A stretch of 64,000 bases of DNA from CAZYQW01 sp964649825 (GCA_964649825.1 CAZYQW010000004.1:62001-126000); one strand, 5' to 3'. Positions 43,230-52,396 are shown, numbered from the stretch's first letter. Notes: generated by a model from the letters alone, not told the origin. Made by a program: numbers and translations.

Positions 43230-45005
43230 TCACGGCGACTTGACGGCGCCGAGGACCACGGGGTCCGTTCCGCCGCCGGGGAGCTGGATCGAGCCGATCG
43301 CCGTCGCGCCGCCGGGAGCGAGCGTCACCCGGCCCTCCATGACGGAGGAGAGGAACGTCGGTTGGTGCAGGACCCCGAAGTCGTTGGTCCGCGCGTTGTA
43401 CGGGCTCTTGCCGTCGCGGCGGAGGTGAGCGATCACCCGCGCGTCGATCGAGACCTGACCGGTGAAGAACGGCGAGACGCGCACGTGCGCGGCGATTCCA
43501 TCGATCGCGTCGCGTACCTGCGGTTTGAACGTCGACATGTTGTTGGCGACGTCGATGTCGTAGTCGAGCACGTACGTCTCCTGCGTGCCGCAGACCGCGA
43601 AGGCGTCTCCGACCGCGGCAGAGAGGCCGAGCAGCAGCCGCTCGTTCTTGGTCGGCGCCGTCCCTTGAGTGATCGTCACCGCGCCGAACACGGGATGCTC
43701 CGAGTCCTGGTCCCGAAACATCCGGACGACGTGCTCGACGACCGCGGCCGGTCCCGCCACCACGAGCTGGTTTGCGATGACGTCGATGTGGACGTCCTCG
43801 CCGAGGTCTTGGTTCATGGTCGACGCGACGGCCTGCTGCATCGCGTCACGTTCGGCGCTCCCGAACGCGCTGATCGCGAGGTAGGGAGGGACGCGATCGT
43901 CGTCGTCCCCGTAGATGTCGATCTCCAGGGCGCGCTGCCCGAACCTCTCGACGCTCACGCCGGCCGAGAAGTCGCCGCGGACGTCGTACAGGACGAGCTG
44001 CCGTTCGCCGGACTGGAACGGCGCGACGGCGGGCGGGATCTCTTCCAGGGTCAACGCCAGGAGCACGCCGGGTGCGTCCACGAGACCACTTGGCGCGGAG
44101 GCGGAGAGGATCGCGGTGGATCCCGCTTCCAGCCGTGCGCTGCCTGCGATGGTCGCGAAGGAGACGCGGGGCGACTGGACCGTGCCGCCTCCGGGCAGGC
44201 TCTCCGCCCCTCGTTCGGACACCACGCGGTGCCTCGCTTCGATCAGGATCTCCTCGGGCGGTCCGTCTTGCCACGAGTGACGCACGGCGAACGTGACGAG
44301 GGCTCGTCCACGCGAGTCTCGATCGGCCCGGACCCTGAGCGCGGTGCCGATCTCGTACACGTCGTTCGACGGGTCGTGGCACGCTGCCGCCTGCGCGATC
44401 TCGACGTGGAGATCGCGCAGGAACGGGACCGTCTCGATCGAGTGGCGCATGGCCGGGACGCCCGACTCGAGGGAGAGTTGGAACGACTCGGCGAGTCGCA
44501 GCGTTCCCTCGCGCTGCAGGGCGCCGACTCGATCGCCGTCGCCCCGGCCCAGGATGCCGGTCGGGATCTGGCCTTCGCCCGGGCCCACGACGCGATAGAC
44601 GTCGGCCCGGAGCCGGATGCGCTGGCTCGTCACGGCGCGGAGGTAGTCCAGGTATCTCCTCACTTCACCATGGACCTCGAGGGGCGCGGTCACCTGGAGG
44701 ACCTGCCCGCGGTCCGGGCCGTGGATCTCGAGGGATCTGCCCGCGTATTCCCACTGGTCGGGCGCGATCGTGTTCGCCAGCAGGTCGACGATCGAATCCG
44801 CGGAGAGACCGTCGGCGTCCTCGCCGACGTCCGCGCCGTCCTCCCCCCAGGTCGATCGAATCGGCGTCACGCGAAGCGCCGGCGGGGACGGCTGTTCGTT
44901 CACCGCGACCGCGGCGAGCGGATACGAGCGGGTGACGAGGTCGGCGCTTTTCGGTTCGACCGCGTCGGCGAGCGTGAAGCAGAGGCAGAGTATCGGCGCG
45001 AGCAT
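43230..45005 (-). CDS. exported protein with secretin-like N-domain repeats, unknown function
   Basis: 591 residues from an ATG at 45005, chosen because of GGAGGAAA about seven bases upstream. The signal peptide is short (LAPILCLCFTLADA). A segment at about 70-125 (DLLANTIAPDQW, SLEIHGPDRGQVLQVTAPLE, RRYLDYLRAV) resembles an N-domain/STN-like fold preceding secretins, and a second one (about 385-440: DVHIDVIANQLVVAGPAAVVEHVVRMF) looks similar. There is no secretin barrel domain. The remainder is beta-rich with GGxTxIGSI and a Pro-rich end. It converges on the GspG-like protein at 42699, which hints at a shared secretion-related role (inference). Confidence 0.6.
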   Translation of the reverse strand: MLAPILCLCFTLADAVEPKSADLVTRSYPLAAVAVNEQPSPPALRVTPIRSTWGEDGADVGEDADGLSADSIVDLLANTIAPDQWEYAGRSLEIHGPDRGQVLQVTAPLEVHGEVRRYLDYLRAVTSQRIRLRADVYRVVGPGEGQIPTGILGRGDGDRVGALQREGTLRLAESFQLSLESGVPAMRHSIETVPFLRDLHVEIAQAAACHDPSNDVYEIGTALRVRADRDSRGRALVTFAVRHSWQDGPPEEILIEARHRVVSERGAESLPGGGTVQSPRVSFATIAGSARLEAGSTAILSASAPSGLVDAPGVLLALTLEEIPPAVAPFQSGERQLVLYDVRGDFSAGVSVERFGQRALEIDIYGDDDDRVPPYLAISAFGSAERDAMQQAVASTMNQDLGEDVHIDVIANQLVVAGPAAVVEHVVRMFRDQDSEHPVFGAVTITQGTAPTKNERLLLGLSAAVGDAFAVCGTQETYVLDYDIDVANNMSTFKPQVRDAIDGIAAHVRVSPFFTGQVSIDARVIAHLRRDGKSPYNARTNDFGVLHQPTFLSSVMEGRVTLAPGGATAIGSIQLPGGGTDPVVLGAVKSP

Positions 45006-45040
45006 CAAGTTTCCTCCGATGCTGAACGGGTGGATTCGGG

Positions 45041-46867
45041 TTAGAGGCGAGGGAATGCGTTCGAGAGGAGCTGGCTCAACCGACGTTCCTCCCATGCGTG
45101 AGGTGGGGAGCCGTCGTGGCGCCAGCGATCGGCGACGACGACCGCGCGTCGAAGCAGCGTCTCCGCCACCAGGCTTCGTACCGACACGAGACGGTTCGCG
45201 TCCGCCGTCGACGCGCCGGCGCGGGCGCAGGCGCAGAGCAGCCGCGCTGCCGCCGTCTCGTCCTCCGCGGCGATCGCGACCACGTAGCGCAGCGCGAACA
45301 CTCCGTCGAGGAGACCCGCGCCGGCGAGCAAGCACGCCGCCTCCGCCCGGCGGGTCGGGCGCCCGCGCAGGTCCTCGAGCAGGGCGACGAGGAACGGCTT
45401 CATCGCCGCCGGCGCGGGCGCGAGCGCCGCGATCAATCGATCACCGGCCGGGCCGCGTCCCGCGTCCCGCGCCGTATCGATGCCGGCGGGATCGGCGCGC
45501 AGGATGCGCCGGATCGTCTCGTCGATGCGCGAGCGGAGGAGCCGGTCTCCGCCGATCGTCGCCTCGTCGAACGCGAGCAGCGCGTTCAGCGCGGCCGGTC
45601 CCCCGATGCGGACGACTCCGTCGAGCGCCGCCTGCCGAGTCGCCGTCGGTCCGACGAGGGCGGCCAGCGGGCCCAAGGCGCGAACACCGAGCGTCACGGC
45701 TCGAGGGACCGCCGCGCAGACGACGTCGGGCTTGCGCGTCGGATCGAGCAGCCAGAGCACCTGCCGATCGGACGGCGCGTTGCGCCGCACGAGCGCGGCG
45801 CCCGACGCGGGGTGGCCGGCCGCCGCAAGCCGCAGCAGCTCGCCGACGCCGTCGGTCCCCATCGACAGGAGCGCGTTCACGATCGTGCCGTCGTCGTCGC
45901 CGTCGATCACGATCGACTCGGCGAGGACGCGGGCGGCTCGCACGCCGCCGTGGCACGCGAGGGCGTCGATCGCGGCGGCCCGGAGATCGGGCCGCTCCAG
46001 CCCCCGCGCGAGCCAAGAGAACGACTGGGAATCGCCGAGAGCTCCCAGCGCCACGAGCGCGGACGGCGCCGTCTCCTTGCGCATCGCGGCGCGGCGCAGA
46101 GCGGGGAGCGCCTGGTCGAGGGCGAGCTCGGACGCGGCGCGGATCGAACGGTTGGCGATCACGGGGTCCTCGTCGGAGATCCCGGAGATGACCATCTCGT
46201 CGACGGGCCAACTCTCGTGGCGCAGCTCCGCGGTCTGACGGGCGAAGGTCCGGCGGAAGTCGTCGGACTCCGCCGCCTGGCCGAGCGCGCGACGGACGAT
46301 GCCGCGCGCCGCCGCGAGGCGTGCCGGGACGATCAGGTCGGCCAGGTCGCGAGCCGTCGGGCGCGGACGGAGCTCCGCGTCCCCCGGATCGGGCTCGGCC
46401 GGCGGGATCTCGAGCGCCGCCGCCGCTCTCGTCGCCGCGTTCGATCGACGCGGCTCGGCGCCGCGGGAGCGCTCGCGCGATTCGGTCGTGAGGAGGGCCA
46501 CGCCCATGAGCAAGGCGGCCGCGGCCGCCGCGGCCGCCGCGGCCGCCGCGCCGAATCGCGGCCGCCCGGTGGAGGCGGCCCGCGCCGGCGCCACGTCGGC
46601 GCGAGGCTCGGGCGCTCGTGCCGACTCGATCCGTTCGAGGACGCCGCTCACGATCCGACCCTCGAATCGATGGTCCGGCTCGATGCCGGACGAGAGATGG
46701 AGGAGCTCCTCGATATGGAGGTGGAAGCGGACCGCGCGCTCGCACGCCGAGCATTGCTCGGCGTGGGACTCGAACTCGAGCCGCGCCTCGACCGGCAGCT
46801 CGCCGTCGAGGTAGAGGATCAGGTCCCGGCGACGCCGGCGGCATCCGTTCTGGCGCGCCCCGATCAC
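45041..46867 (-). CDS. zinc-type anti-sigma factor fused to a HEAT-repeat domain
   Basis: 608 residues from a GTG at 46867 that overlaps the sigma-factor stop. Residues 10-55 are a zf-HC2 anti-sigma zinc domain: LDGELPVEARLEFESHAEQCSACERA, written as H-x3-C-x2-C. An Ala-rich TM helix (about 104-126) follows, with twelve alanines from a GC-rich repeat. The remaining 480 residues outside the membrane are helical HEAT-type repeats (ELALDQALPALRRAAMRK, DRQVLWLLDP). ZAS domains sequester ECF sigma factors; the HEAT part could sense an envelope partner. The fusion is unusual among anti-sigma factors. Confidence 0.75.
   Translation of the reverse strand: MIGARQNGCRRRRRDLILYLDGELPVEARLEFESHAEQCSACERAVRFHLHIEELLHLSSGIEPDHRFEGRIVSGVLERIESARAPEPRADVAPARAASTGRPRFGAAAAAAAAAAAALLMGVALLTTESRERSRGAEPRRSNAATRAAAALEIPPAEPDPGDAELRPRPTARDLADLIVPARLAAARGIVRRALGQAAESDDFRRTFARQTAELRHESWPVDEMVISGISDEDPVIANRSIRAASELALDQALPALRRAAMRKETAPSALVALGALGDSQSFSWLARGLERPDLRAAAIDALACHGGVRAARVLAESIVIDGDDDGTIVNALLSMGTDGVGELLRLAAAGHPASGAALVRRNAPSDRQVLWLLDPTRKPDVVCAAVPRAVTLGVRALGPLAALVGPTATRQAALDGVVRIGGPAALNALLAFDEATIGGDRLLRSRIDETIRRILRADPAGIDTARDAGRGPAGDRLIAALAPAPAAMKPFLVALLEDLRGRPTRRAEAACLLAGAGLLDGVFALRYVVAIAAEDETAAARLLCACARAGASTADANRLVSVRSLVAETLLRRAVVVADRWRHDGSPPHAWEERRLSQLLSNAFPRL
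46515..46550. repeat. 9-bp GCGGCCGCC repeats encoding poly-alanine
   Basis: Repeated GCGGCCGCC-type units lie in the coding region of the anti-sigma/HEAT fusion and specify a run of alanines at the start of its TM helix. It is a likely slippage site. Confidence 0.7.
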
Positions 46868-47442
46868 GGCTCCCCTCCCCGGCGCCGGTCGGCGCGCTCG
46901 AAACGGCGGCGGAGAGACTGTCGCGCCAGCGAAAGGTACACGCGCGCGGCGGGGACGGTCGTGCCGAGCGCCCCGGCGACCTCCTCGTACGGAAGTCCTT
47001 CGTAGATCTTGAGGAGGAGCGCCGCCCGCTGCCGCGGTGGAAGCTGATCGAGCGCCTCGTTCAGGACTCGGACCTCGTCCTGCGCGGCGACCCGGCGGAA
47101 CGGCCCGGGGCGTCCGCTGCTCGCGCTGACCTCGGTCACCGGCTCGGGCGAGGCGAGCGGACCGCGGCGCCTGCGTCGCCGGAGCTGATCCTGCGCCTGG
47201 TTCAGGACGATATGGAGCAGCCAGGTCTTGAACGACGAATCGGCGCGGAACCGCGCGAGGTTGGCGAACGCCTTGGCGAACGCGTCCTGGACGGCGTCCT
47301 CGGCGTCCTCGCGGTTTCCCAGCAAACGGGTCGCAAGGCGCGCGGCCGAGCGGGCGTGCCGTCGAACCAGCTCGGCAAACGCGACCACGTCGCCGTACTG
47401 GCTCTGCCGGACGAGCGGGCCGTCGTCATCGACTCGAGGCAT
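46864..47442 (-). CDS. ECF-type RNA polymerase sigma factor
   Basis: 192 residues from an ATG at 47442; a GTG at 47469 would add nine residues. Region 2 (about 12-90: DVVAFAELVRRHARSAARLA, NREDAEDAVQDAFAKAFANL, FKTWLLHIVLNQAQDQLRRR) and region 4 (about 120-185: LDQLPPRQRAALLLKIYEGL, PYEEVAGALGTTVPAARVYL) are complete and RpoE-like. The linker is Arg/Pro-rich. The stop overlaps the start of the ZAS-HEAT protein, its likely anti-sigma factor. A 12-bp direct repeat lies upstream (47501-47527). Confidence 0.9.
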   Translation of the reverse strand: MPRVDDDGPLVRQSQYGDVVAFAELVRRHARSAARLATRLLGNREDAEDAVQDAFAKAFANLARFRADSSFKTWLLHIVLNQAQDQLRRRRRRGPLASPEPVTEVSASSGRPGPFRRVAAQDEVRVLNEALDQLPPRQRAALLLKIYEGLPYEEVAGALGTTVPAARVYLSLARQSLRRRFERADRRRGGEP

Positions 47443-47799
47443 CGAGGTGGGCTTCGTTCGGTGTTCCACGCAACAGCAGACGCTCGGTCCTCCCGCGTGT
47501 TAATGATCCGCGGCGTAATGATCCGCGCCGACCGATCGGCCGGAGGGCGACTCGGGCGCGAGTCTGGAGCCCAAGCTCGGCCCGAGCGCTCGCCGTGAAC
47601 TCGTTAGCCGTTGAGCATAGGAAGGTTACACCGTCCTCGGCGGTTTTCACCGGTTCCTTGGCCCTCGATTCCGAGACGATTCCACCGCCCCGGGAGCCAT
47701 GAAGCGGGCCGGCACGGGACGCTAACTCGTTGCGGCTGTCCTCGCGGCGAATGCTGCGTTTCTATCCGAGCTCGAACAATGCGCCCAGGAACCTCGAAT
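47443..47799. other. 357-base intergenic region upstream of the ECF gene
   Basis: No gene is supported. It holds the TAATGATCCGCG direct repeats near the ECF gene and lies downstream of the minus-strand gene ending at 47800, whose stop is overlapped by a hairpin. An A/T-richer stretch near 47600-47640 is otherwise featureless. Confidence 0.45.
47501..47527. promoter_or_regulatory. direct repeat TAATGATCCGCG, two copies, 15-bp period
   Basis: Exact 12-bp copies at 47501-47512 and 47516-47527, about 59-86 bases upstream of the ATG of the ECF sigma factor (minus strand reads CGCGGATCATTA twice). The spacing fits an activator or repressor site near the promoter. No regulator is identified. Confidence 0.4.
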
Positions 47800-48819
47800 T
47801 CAAGATGAGCCTCTCCTGCGGAGAGGCTCAGGGGCGGCGAAATGCTCCGCGAACGCGTGCTCGACGATCCGGGGCCGGAGGCGGCTGACGCAGAGGTCGC
47901 CCGGGGCCTCCGGGCCGAACGTCCGGCCCGAGCCGGGCTCCCCGAACCAGCATTCCGGGATCGGCGTCGCGACATCGTGGCAGAGCCACCGCGGCTCGGC
48001 CTCGGGCGCCTCGAGGGCGTCCAGGCGGTCGCGGACGGGTTCGAGCCGCCGTCGCTCGGGCGCCTCGATCGTGACCAGGTCGAACCAGCTCTCGACCCGG
48101 TCGTGGTACCGATAGAGATTTCCCGAGCCGTAGGGAGCGATCGACAGGACGCGCAGCCACGGACCGGCCGCCGTGTTCAGAGCGACGCGATGGAGAGGGG
48201 CCTCGCTTTGCACGACCACCAAGCGGGCTTCCCGTATCGGCTTCGTCGTCACGGCGCCGGACGACACGCGCTGAAGGTCCTCGGTGACCCGGCCGAACTC
48301 TCCGGCGATCGCGTCGAAGCAGGTTCGGGGATCGGCGAGGAGCCGCGGGACCAGGTCGAGCGCGAGCTCGTACTGGCGTTGGCGGCGGTGCGGCTCGTCG
48401 AGACCGGCAAGCGCGCCGGCGAACGGTCCTTCCGGGTCGGCGATCACGAGGATCGACAGGTCGATGGCGAGCGCGGCGGGGCTGGTGAAGAGCTGGAAGT
48501 CGCCGGTCCGCGCCGCGTCGAGCAGCAGGCGCCGGTGAGCGAGAGCCCGCGGCGGCTCCAGGAGCGCGAAGGCGGAGAGGACGCCGTCGGTGTCGAAGTG
48601 ATTGTTCGTGATGAGGTCGGCGCCGTCGAAGAGACGAGCCCGTTCGGACTCGGGGAGCGCCGCGAGCTTCAACGCGATCCCGGTCGAGAGGTCGTCCTTC
48701 CACTCGGGCGGGGTGCGGTTGCCGGGCCAGTGGCTGAAGTTCGGGCCGCCGGGAACGACACCGTCGACCGACACCGCGTTCGCGCCGGCGTCGAGGAGGC
48801 TGGAGTAGACGAAGCGCAT
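47800..48819 (-). CDS. unassigned cytoplasmic protein with NNHFDTDG motif
   Basis: 339 residues from an ATG at 48819; a TTG at 48825 is possible. No signal peptide or TM. The most striking motif is ITNNHFDTDGVLSAFALLEP (about 70-90), a His-Asp-Asp cluster followed by a helix, suggesting a metal-binding hydrolase-like site such as those of DHH/PHP-type enzymes. I cannot assign a family. Downstream the protein is helix-rich with two more conserved-looking patches, VVVQSEAPLHRVALN and SGNLYRYHDRVESWFD. It is divergent from folP. A strong hairpin covers the last codons. Confidence 0.6.
   Translation of the reverse strand: MRFVYSSLLDAGANAVSVDGVVPGGPNFSHWPGNRTPPEWKDDLSTGIALKLAALPESERARLFDGADLITNNHFDTDGVLSAFALLEPPRALAHRRLLLDAARTGDFQLFTSPAALAIDLSILVIADPEGPFAGALAGLDEPHRRQRQYELALDLVPRLLADPRTCFDAIAGEFGRVTEDLQRVSSGAVTTKPIREARLVVVQSEAPLHRVALNTAAGPWLRVLSIAPYGSGNLYRYHDRVESWFDLVTIEAPERRRLEPVRDRLDALEAPEAEPRWLCHDVATPIPECWFGEPGSGRTFGPEAPGDLCVSRLRPRIVEHAFAEHFAAPEPLRRRGSS
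47807..47829 (-). terminator. hairpin across the 3' end of the preceding gene
   Basis: GAGCCTCTCC (47807-47816) and GGAGAGGCTC (47820-47829) form a perfect 10-bp stem with a 3-base loop in the last codons of the gene that stops at 47800. There is no T-run, so termination by a different mechanism or mRNA end protection is possible. Confidence 0.4.
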
Positions 48820-48922
48820 TGCCAACGCGGGGCTCCAGTGCTCGAGATAGAGGAGCCGGCCCGTGTCCCGATCATTCCTCTGAGTTGAAAGAGTCGCACG
48901 TACGGTTCGTTCCGCGTGTCAC

Positions 48923-48928
48923 TATCAT
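48923..48928 (+). promoter_or_regulatory. possible -10 element before folP (TATCAT)
   Basis: TATCAT seven bases before the GTG at 48936, which would put the transcription start at or next to the start codon (leaderless). No -35 box at normal spacing is visible, so support is weak. Confidence 0.25.
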
Positions 48929-48935
48929 ACCGGGC

Positions 48936-50138
48936 GTGGATGTCTCGGATCGCCTCCTCAACCCTCGTGTCATCGCCGGAACGTTGTCCGGATTCGAGGC
49001 CTTCGCGACCTTCCGGTCCCCGATCTTCGACCCGCTGAAGAGCCTGCTCCCGATCGCGGTCGAGGTCGAGTCGCTGCCGGGCGAGCGGAGGCGCGAGATC
49101 CTCGACGCGTTCCAGGCACGATCGATTCTCGTCGACGTGCCGCTCGGCGGCCGCGGCGTGGTGCGGCTGGCGGGAGCCTTCGATCGATTCGAGCTTCTGG
49201 AAGGGGTCGAGGACGATCGACCGGAGGGGTTTCGGGCGGTGGCGCATGCCGTCGCGCGGACCGTGAAGCGCCGGTTCCGCCGCCGCTTCGAAGTTCCGAC
49301 CGGCCGCGGCACGCTGACGCTCGATCGACGCCCCCTCGTGATGGGGATCCTGAACGTCACCCCGGATTCGTTCTCGGACGGGGGCCGTTACGCCGACCCG
49401 GACCGCGCGATCGAGCGAGCGTTCCAGATGGTCGAGGCGGGCGCGGACATCGTCGACGTGGGGGCGGAGTCGACCCGTCCCGGCTCCCCCACGATCGACG
49501 CGGACGAGGAAGCGCGACGGCTTCTCCCCGTGATGCGGGTCCTGCTCGAGCAGCTTCGCGTCCCGGTCTCGCTCGACACGCGGAAGGCGCGCGTCGCGGA
49601 GCGGTTCCTCGAGATGGGGGTCGCGATCGTGAACGATGTCTCCGGTCTGGACCACGATCCTCGTCTTGCCGACGTCGTCGCGCGCAGCGGGGCCGCCCTC
49701 GTCTTGAACCACATGCGGGGAACTCCGCAAACGATGCAGGAGGCCCCACGTTACGATGACGTCACGGCGGACGTCTGTCGATCTCTTCGCGAGCGGATCG
49801 AGCGGGCCGGACGAGCTGGAGTGGGAGAGGATCGCATCCTTCTCGACCCCGGCATCGGGTTCGGCAAGCGGCTCGAGGACAACCTGGACATCCTCGCGAG
49901 GCTCGGCGAGATCCGGTCGCTCGGGCGGCCGCTCGTACTCGGTTGTTCGAGGAAGTCGTTCCTCGGCCGTGTGACGGGCCGTGACGTCGAGAAACGTGAC
50001 GCGGCAACCGCGGCGACGACGGCCCTCGCCACGTTGCGCGGCGTAAAGGTGGTTCGCGTCCATGACGTCGAAACGACGGTGGATGTGGTGAGCGTGCTGG
50101 ACGCGATCGATGAACAGCATCATCAAAAGCGTCGTTGA
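48936..50138 (+). CDS. folP: dihydropteroate synthase FolP with N-terminal extension
   Basis: 400 residues from a GTG at 48936; the start is uncertain because there is no Shine-Dalgarno. Residues 127-400 are a complete DHPS, joining p-aminobenzoate to the pterin: MGILNVTPDSFSDGG (136-150), GAESTRPGSPTID, VNDVSGLDHDP, NHMRGTP, DPGIGFGK and GCSRKSFLG. The first 125 residues (VIAGTLSGFEAFATFRSPIFD, then VEVESLPGERRREIL) are not part of usual FolP and are of unknown role. It overlaps cdaA by 29 bases and opens a seven-gene operon. Confidence 0.88.
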   Translation: MDVSDRLLNPRVIAGTLSGFEAFATFRSPIFDPLKSLLPIAVEVESLPGERRREILDAFQARSILVDVPLGGRGVVRLAGAFDRFELLEGVEDDRPEGFRAVAHAVARTVKRRFRRRFEVPTGRGTLTLDRRPLVMGILNVTPDSFSDGGRYADPDRAIERAFQMVEAGADIVDVGAESTRPGSPTIDADEEARRLLPVMRVLLEQLRVPVSLDTRKARVAERFLEMGVAIVNDVSGLDHDPRLADVVARSGAALVLNHMRGTPQTMQEAPRYDDVTADVCRSLRERIERAGRAGVGEDRILLDPGIGFGKRLEDNLDILARLGEIRSLGRPLVLGCSRKSFLGRVTGRDVEKRDAATAATTALATLRGVKVVRVHDVETTVDVVSVLDAIDEQHHQKRR

Positions 50139-51186
50139 CCTTCGCTGGCACGACAGCCTGGAGATGCTGATCCTCTGGATCGGCATCTACCTGATCCTCC
50201 GTTCGCTGAAGGGGACGCGGGGACTCGGCGTCTTGAAAGGCGGCGTCGGGATCGTCGCCGTCCTCTACCTCACCAGCCGGATCCTCGCCACGCAGGGGTT
50301 CCCGTTGTCGCGGCTCGAGTTCTTGATCGAGAGCCTGGTGACCGTCGCGTTGATCGGGTTCATCATTCTGTTCCAGCCCGAGCTTCGGCGCGGGTTGACG
50401 CGCCTCGGGGAGAAGCCGTTCTCGTGGTTGGCCGGACCGACCGCGACCCAGATCGTGACCCCCATCGTCGAGGCGGCCGGCCACATGTCGCGGCGGCGCA
50501 TCGGCGCGTTGATCGTGGTCGAGCGCAACGTCGGGGTCGGCGGGGTCGGGGAGAGCGGGGTGCCGTTGATCGCCGAGGTGACGGCGCCGCTGCTCGAGTC
50601 GATCTTCTATCCGAACGCGCCGCTCCACGACGGCGCGGTCATCATCCGCGGATCTCGGATCGTCGCCGCCTGCTGTCTGCTGCCGCTCTCGGACAGCCCC
50701 GACCTCGGACCCGAAGTCGGCACGAGGCACCGCGCGGCGGTCGGGCTCGCCGAGGAGACGGACGCGATCGTGATCGTCGTTTCGGAGCAGACCGGGCGCA
50801 TCTCCCTCGCGCACTACGGAGTGCTCCGTCCGATGCGCGACACGCGCGAGCTCGAGACCGCGATCTCGCGCATTCTCGACGGCGGTCGACTCGAAGGCGC
50901 GGGGCTCGGGGAGCGGTCGTCCAGCGCGAGCAAGAGCGACCTGCCCTCGCGCGCGGCGCTGTCGGAGAAGACGGTGATCGGCGAGAAGACGACGATCGTC
51001 GATCGAGCCGACGCGGCCAAGGAGCGCGCCAAGCTCGAGGCGACGCAGCTCATCGGGACGAGCTCGCGCGCGGCCCGCCCGGAAGGGATCAACCCCAAGG
51101 TGCCGAACGCCGGCGAGCAGACCGTGAAGCCCCGGCGCGATTCGGGCGGGACCGGCGCCGCGGAAGGCGCCGCGAGGGTGGGGTGA
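50110..51186 (+). CDS. cdaA: diadenylate cyclase CdaA
   Basis: 358 residues. Makes c-di-AMP from two ATP at the membrane. Three N-terminal TM helices (about 18-32, 42-60, 70-90), then the DAC domain with DGA in PLHDGAVII (174-176) and RHR in GTRHRAAVGL (205-209). After about residue 260 there is a charged low-complexity tail of about 95 residues not seen in CdaA of Firmicutes. The start ATG overlaps folP by 29 bases. cdaR and glmM follow, the conserved c-di-AMP operon order. Confidence 0.92.
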   Translation: MNSIIKSVVDLRWHDSLEMLILWIGIYLILRSLKGTRGLGVLKGGVGIVAVLYLTSRILATQGFPLSRLEFLIESLVTVALIGFIILFQPELRRGLTRLGEKPFSWLAGPTATQIVTPIVEAAGHMSRRRIGALIVVERNVGVGGVGESGVPLIAEVTAPLLESIFYPNAPLHDGAVIIRGSRIVAACCLLPLSDSPDLGPEVGTRHRAAVGLAEETDAIVIVVSEQTGRISLAHYGVLRPMRDTRELETAISRILDGGRLEGAGLGERSSSASKSDLPSRAALSEKTVIGEKTTIVDRADAAKERAKLEATQLIGTSSRAARPEGINPKVPNAGEQTVKPRRDSGGTGAAEGAARVG

Positions 51187-51190
51187 CGGG

Positions 51191-52396
51191 ATGAAGCGCG
51201 TCTACGTCAACCTCAAGCGCACAGTCGTGGCGATCGGCTCGGACTGGGTCCGCGTGCTCGTGTCCGGGGTCGCGGCGGTCGTCCTGTGGTTCGTGCTGAG
51301 CGACAAGATCGCCGAGGTGGTGGTCGTCGAGCTCACGGTGCAGGAGCGGGACGAGGCGATCCCGCAATCGGAACAGGGTGCGGGCCTCTACATCGTGGTT
51401 CCGACCGAGCTGGCCTTCGTGGGGACGGAGCCGAAGAACGTGAAGGTGACGATCCGCGGCCCTCGCGAGGAGGTGGCAAAAGCCAAGGAGCAGCTCAAGG
51501 CGACCTACCGGGTCGAACCCGACTTCACCGGCGAGAACGTCGACGCGACACGGTCGATCAACGTCAAGCAGGAGTTCGATTGGAGCGAGCTCCGGGCGCA
51601 CCGCGGCGTGGAGGTGGAGTCCACCAGCTCGCTCGCGCTCACGATCGTCCGGCGGACGGACTATCGGCTGACGCTCGGCAAGCAGAACCTCGTCTTCAAC
51701 GTCGATCCCACGTTGACCCTCGATGGATTGGGCGAGGCCGACGGGACGACCCCTCCGATCGATGACTTCGACGTCTACTTCGTCCCCTCCGACTTGAAGG
51801 TGACCGGGACCGTCGACGACGTGAACCTCTTGCGGGCGAACCCGAGCCTCTTCACGCTCACCGAGATCAGCGCGGAGGCGGCGAGCCTGGCGTTCGCGAA
51901 GCGGCTCGTCGTGGTGGCGGGAGGCGGGATGTTCAAGCTCCCAGCCGGAGCGATCGAGCGCGAGGATGAGAAGCGGAAGTTGACGCTGCGCGTGACGAAC
52001 CCGAGCCAAGACGTGTCGGTCATCTTCGAACGACGCGTCCGCCTCCGCAGCTTCGTGCTCGAGCAGATGCCGGTGGGGGCGATGATCCCGCTCGGCGTTC
52101 GTCGCACCGACGTGAACGAGCTGCGGCCGGTCTCCATCGAGGACGAGCGGGTCACGGTGACGGTGACGGTGTCCGAGTCGCTCGTGAAGGACGACTTCGA
52201 GTCCGCCGTTCGCCAGAACCTCAACCTGTTCGTCGACGTCGGCGACATCCCGCCCGGGATCGACGCGAAGAAGCTCGTGATCCGCTGCGAGGGTGCTCCG
52301 CTCGGCGCCATCGTCGAGGTCTCGCCGAAGGAGACGGACGTGAACTGGAACGTGAAGGAGGCCCCCGCAACGGGAGGAGAGTCGCCGCCGCCATGA
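51191..52396 (+). CDS. cdaR: YbbR-domain protein CdaR, regulator of CdaA
   Basis: 401 residues with one TM (about 20-38) and an extracytoplasmic part with YbbR-type repeats: about 45-135 (LYIVVPTELAFVGTEPKNVKV, VTIRGPREEVAKAKEQL), 150-250 and 255-390. CdaR modulates CdaA activity and binds GlmM-linked partners in other bacteria. It starts 4 bases after cdaA, and its stop overlaps glmM (ATGA). The N-terminal region before the TM is longer and basic (KRTVVAIGSDWVRV). Confidence 0.85.
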   Translation: MKRVYVNLKRTVVAIGSDWVRVLVSGVAAVVLWFVLSDKIAEVVVVELTVQERDEAIPQSEQGAGLYIVVPTELAFVGTEPKNVKVTIRGPREEVAKAKEQLKATYRVEPDFTGENVDATRSINVKQEFDWSELRAHRGVEVESTSSLALTIVRRTDYRLTLGKQNLVFNVDPTLTLDGLGEADGTTPPIDDFDVYFVPSDLKVTGTVDDVNLLRANPSLFTLTEISAEAASLAFAKRLVVVAGGGMFKLPAGAIEREDEKRKLTLRVTNPSQDVSVIFERRVRLRSFVLEQMPVGAMIPLGVRRTDVNELRPVSIEDERVTVTVTVSESLVKDDFESAVRQNLNLFVDVGDIPPGIDAKKLVIRCEGAPLGAIVEVSPKETDVNWNVKEAPATGGESPPP

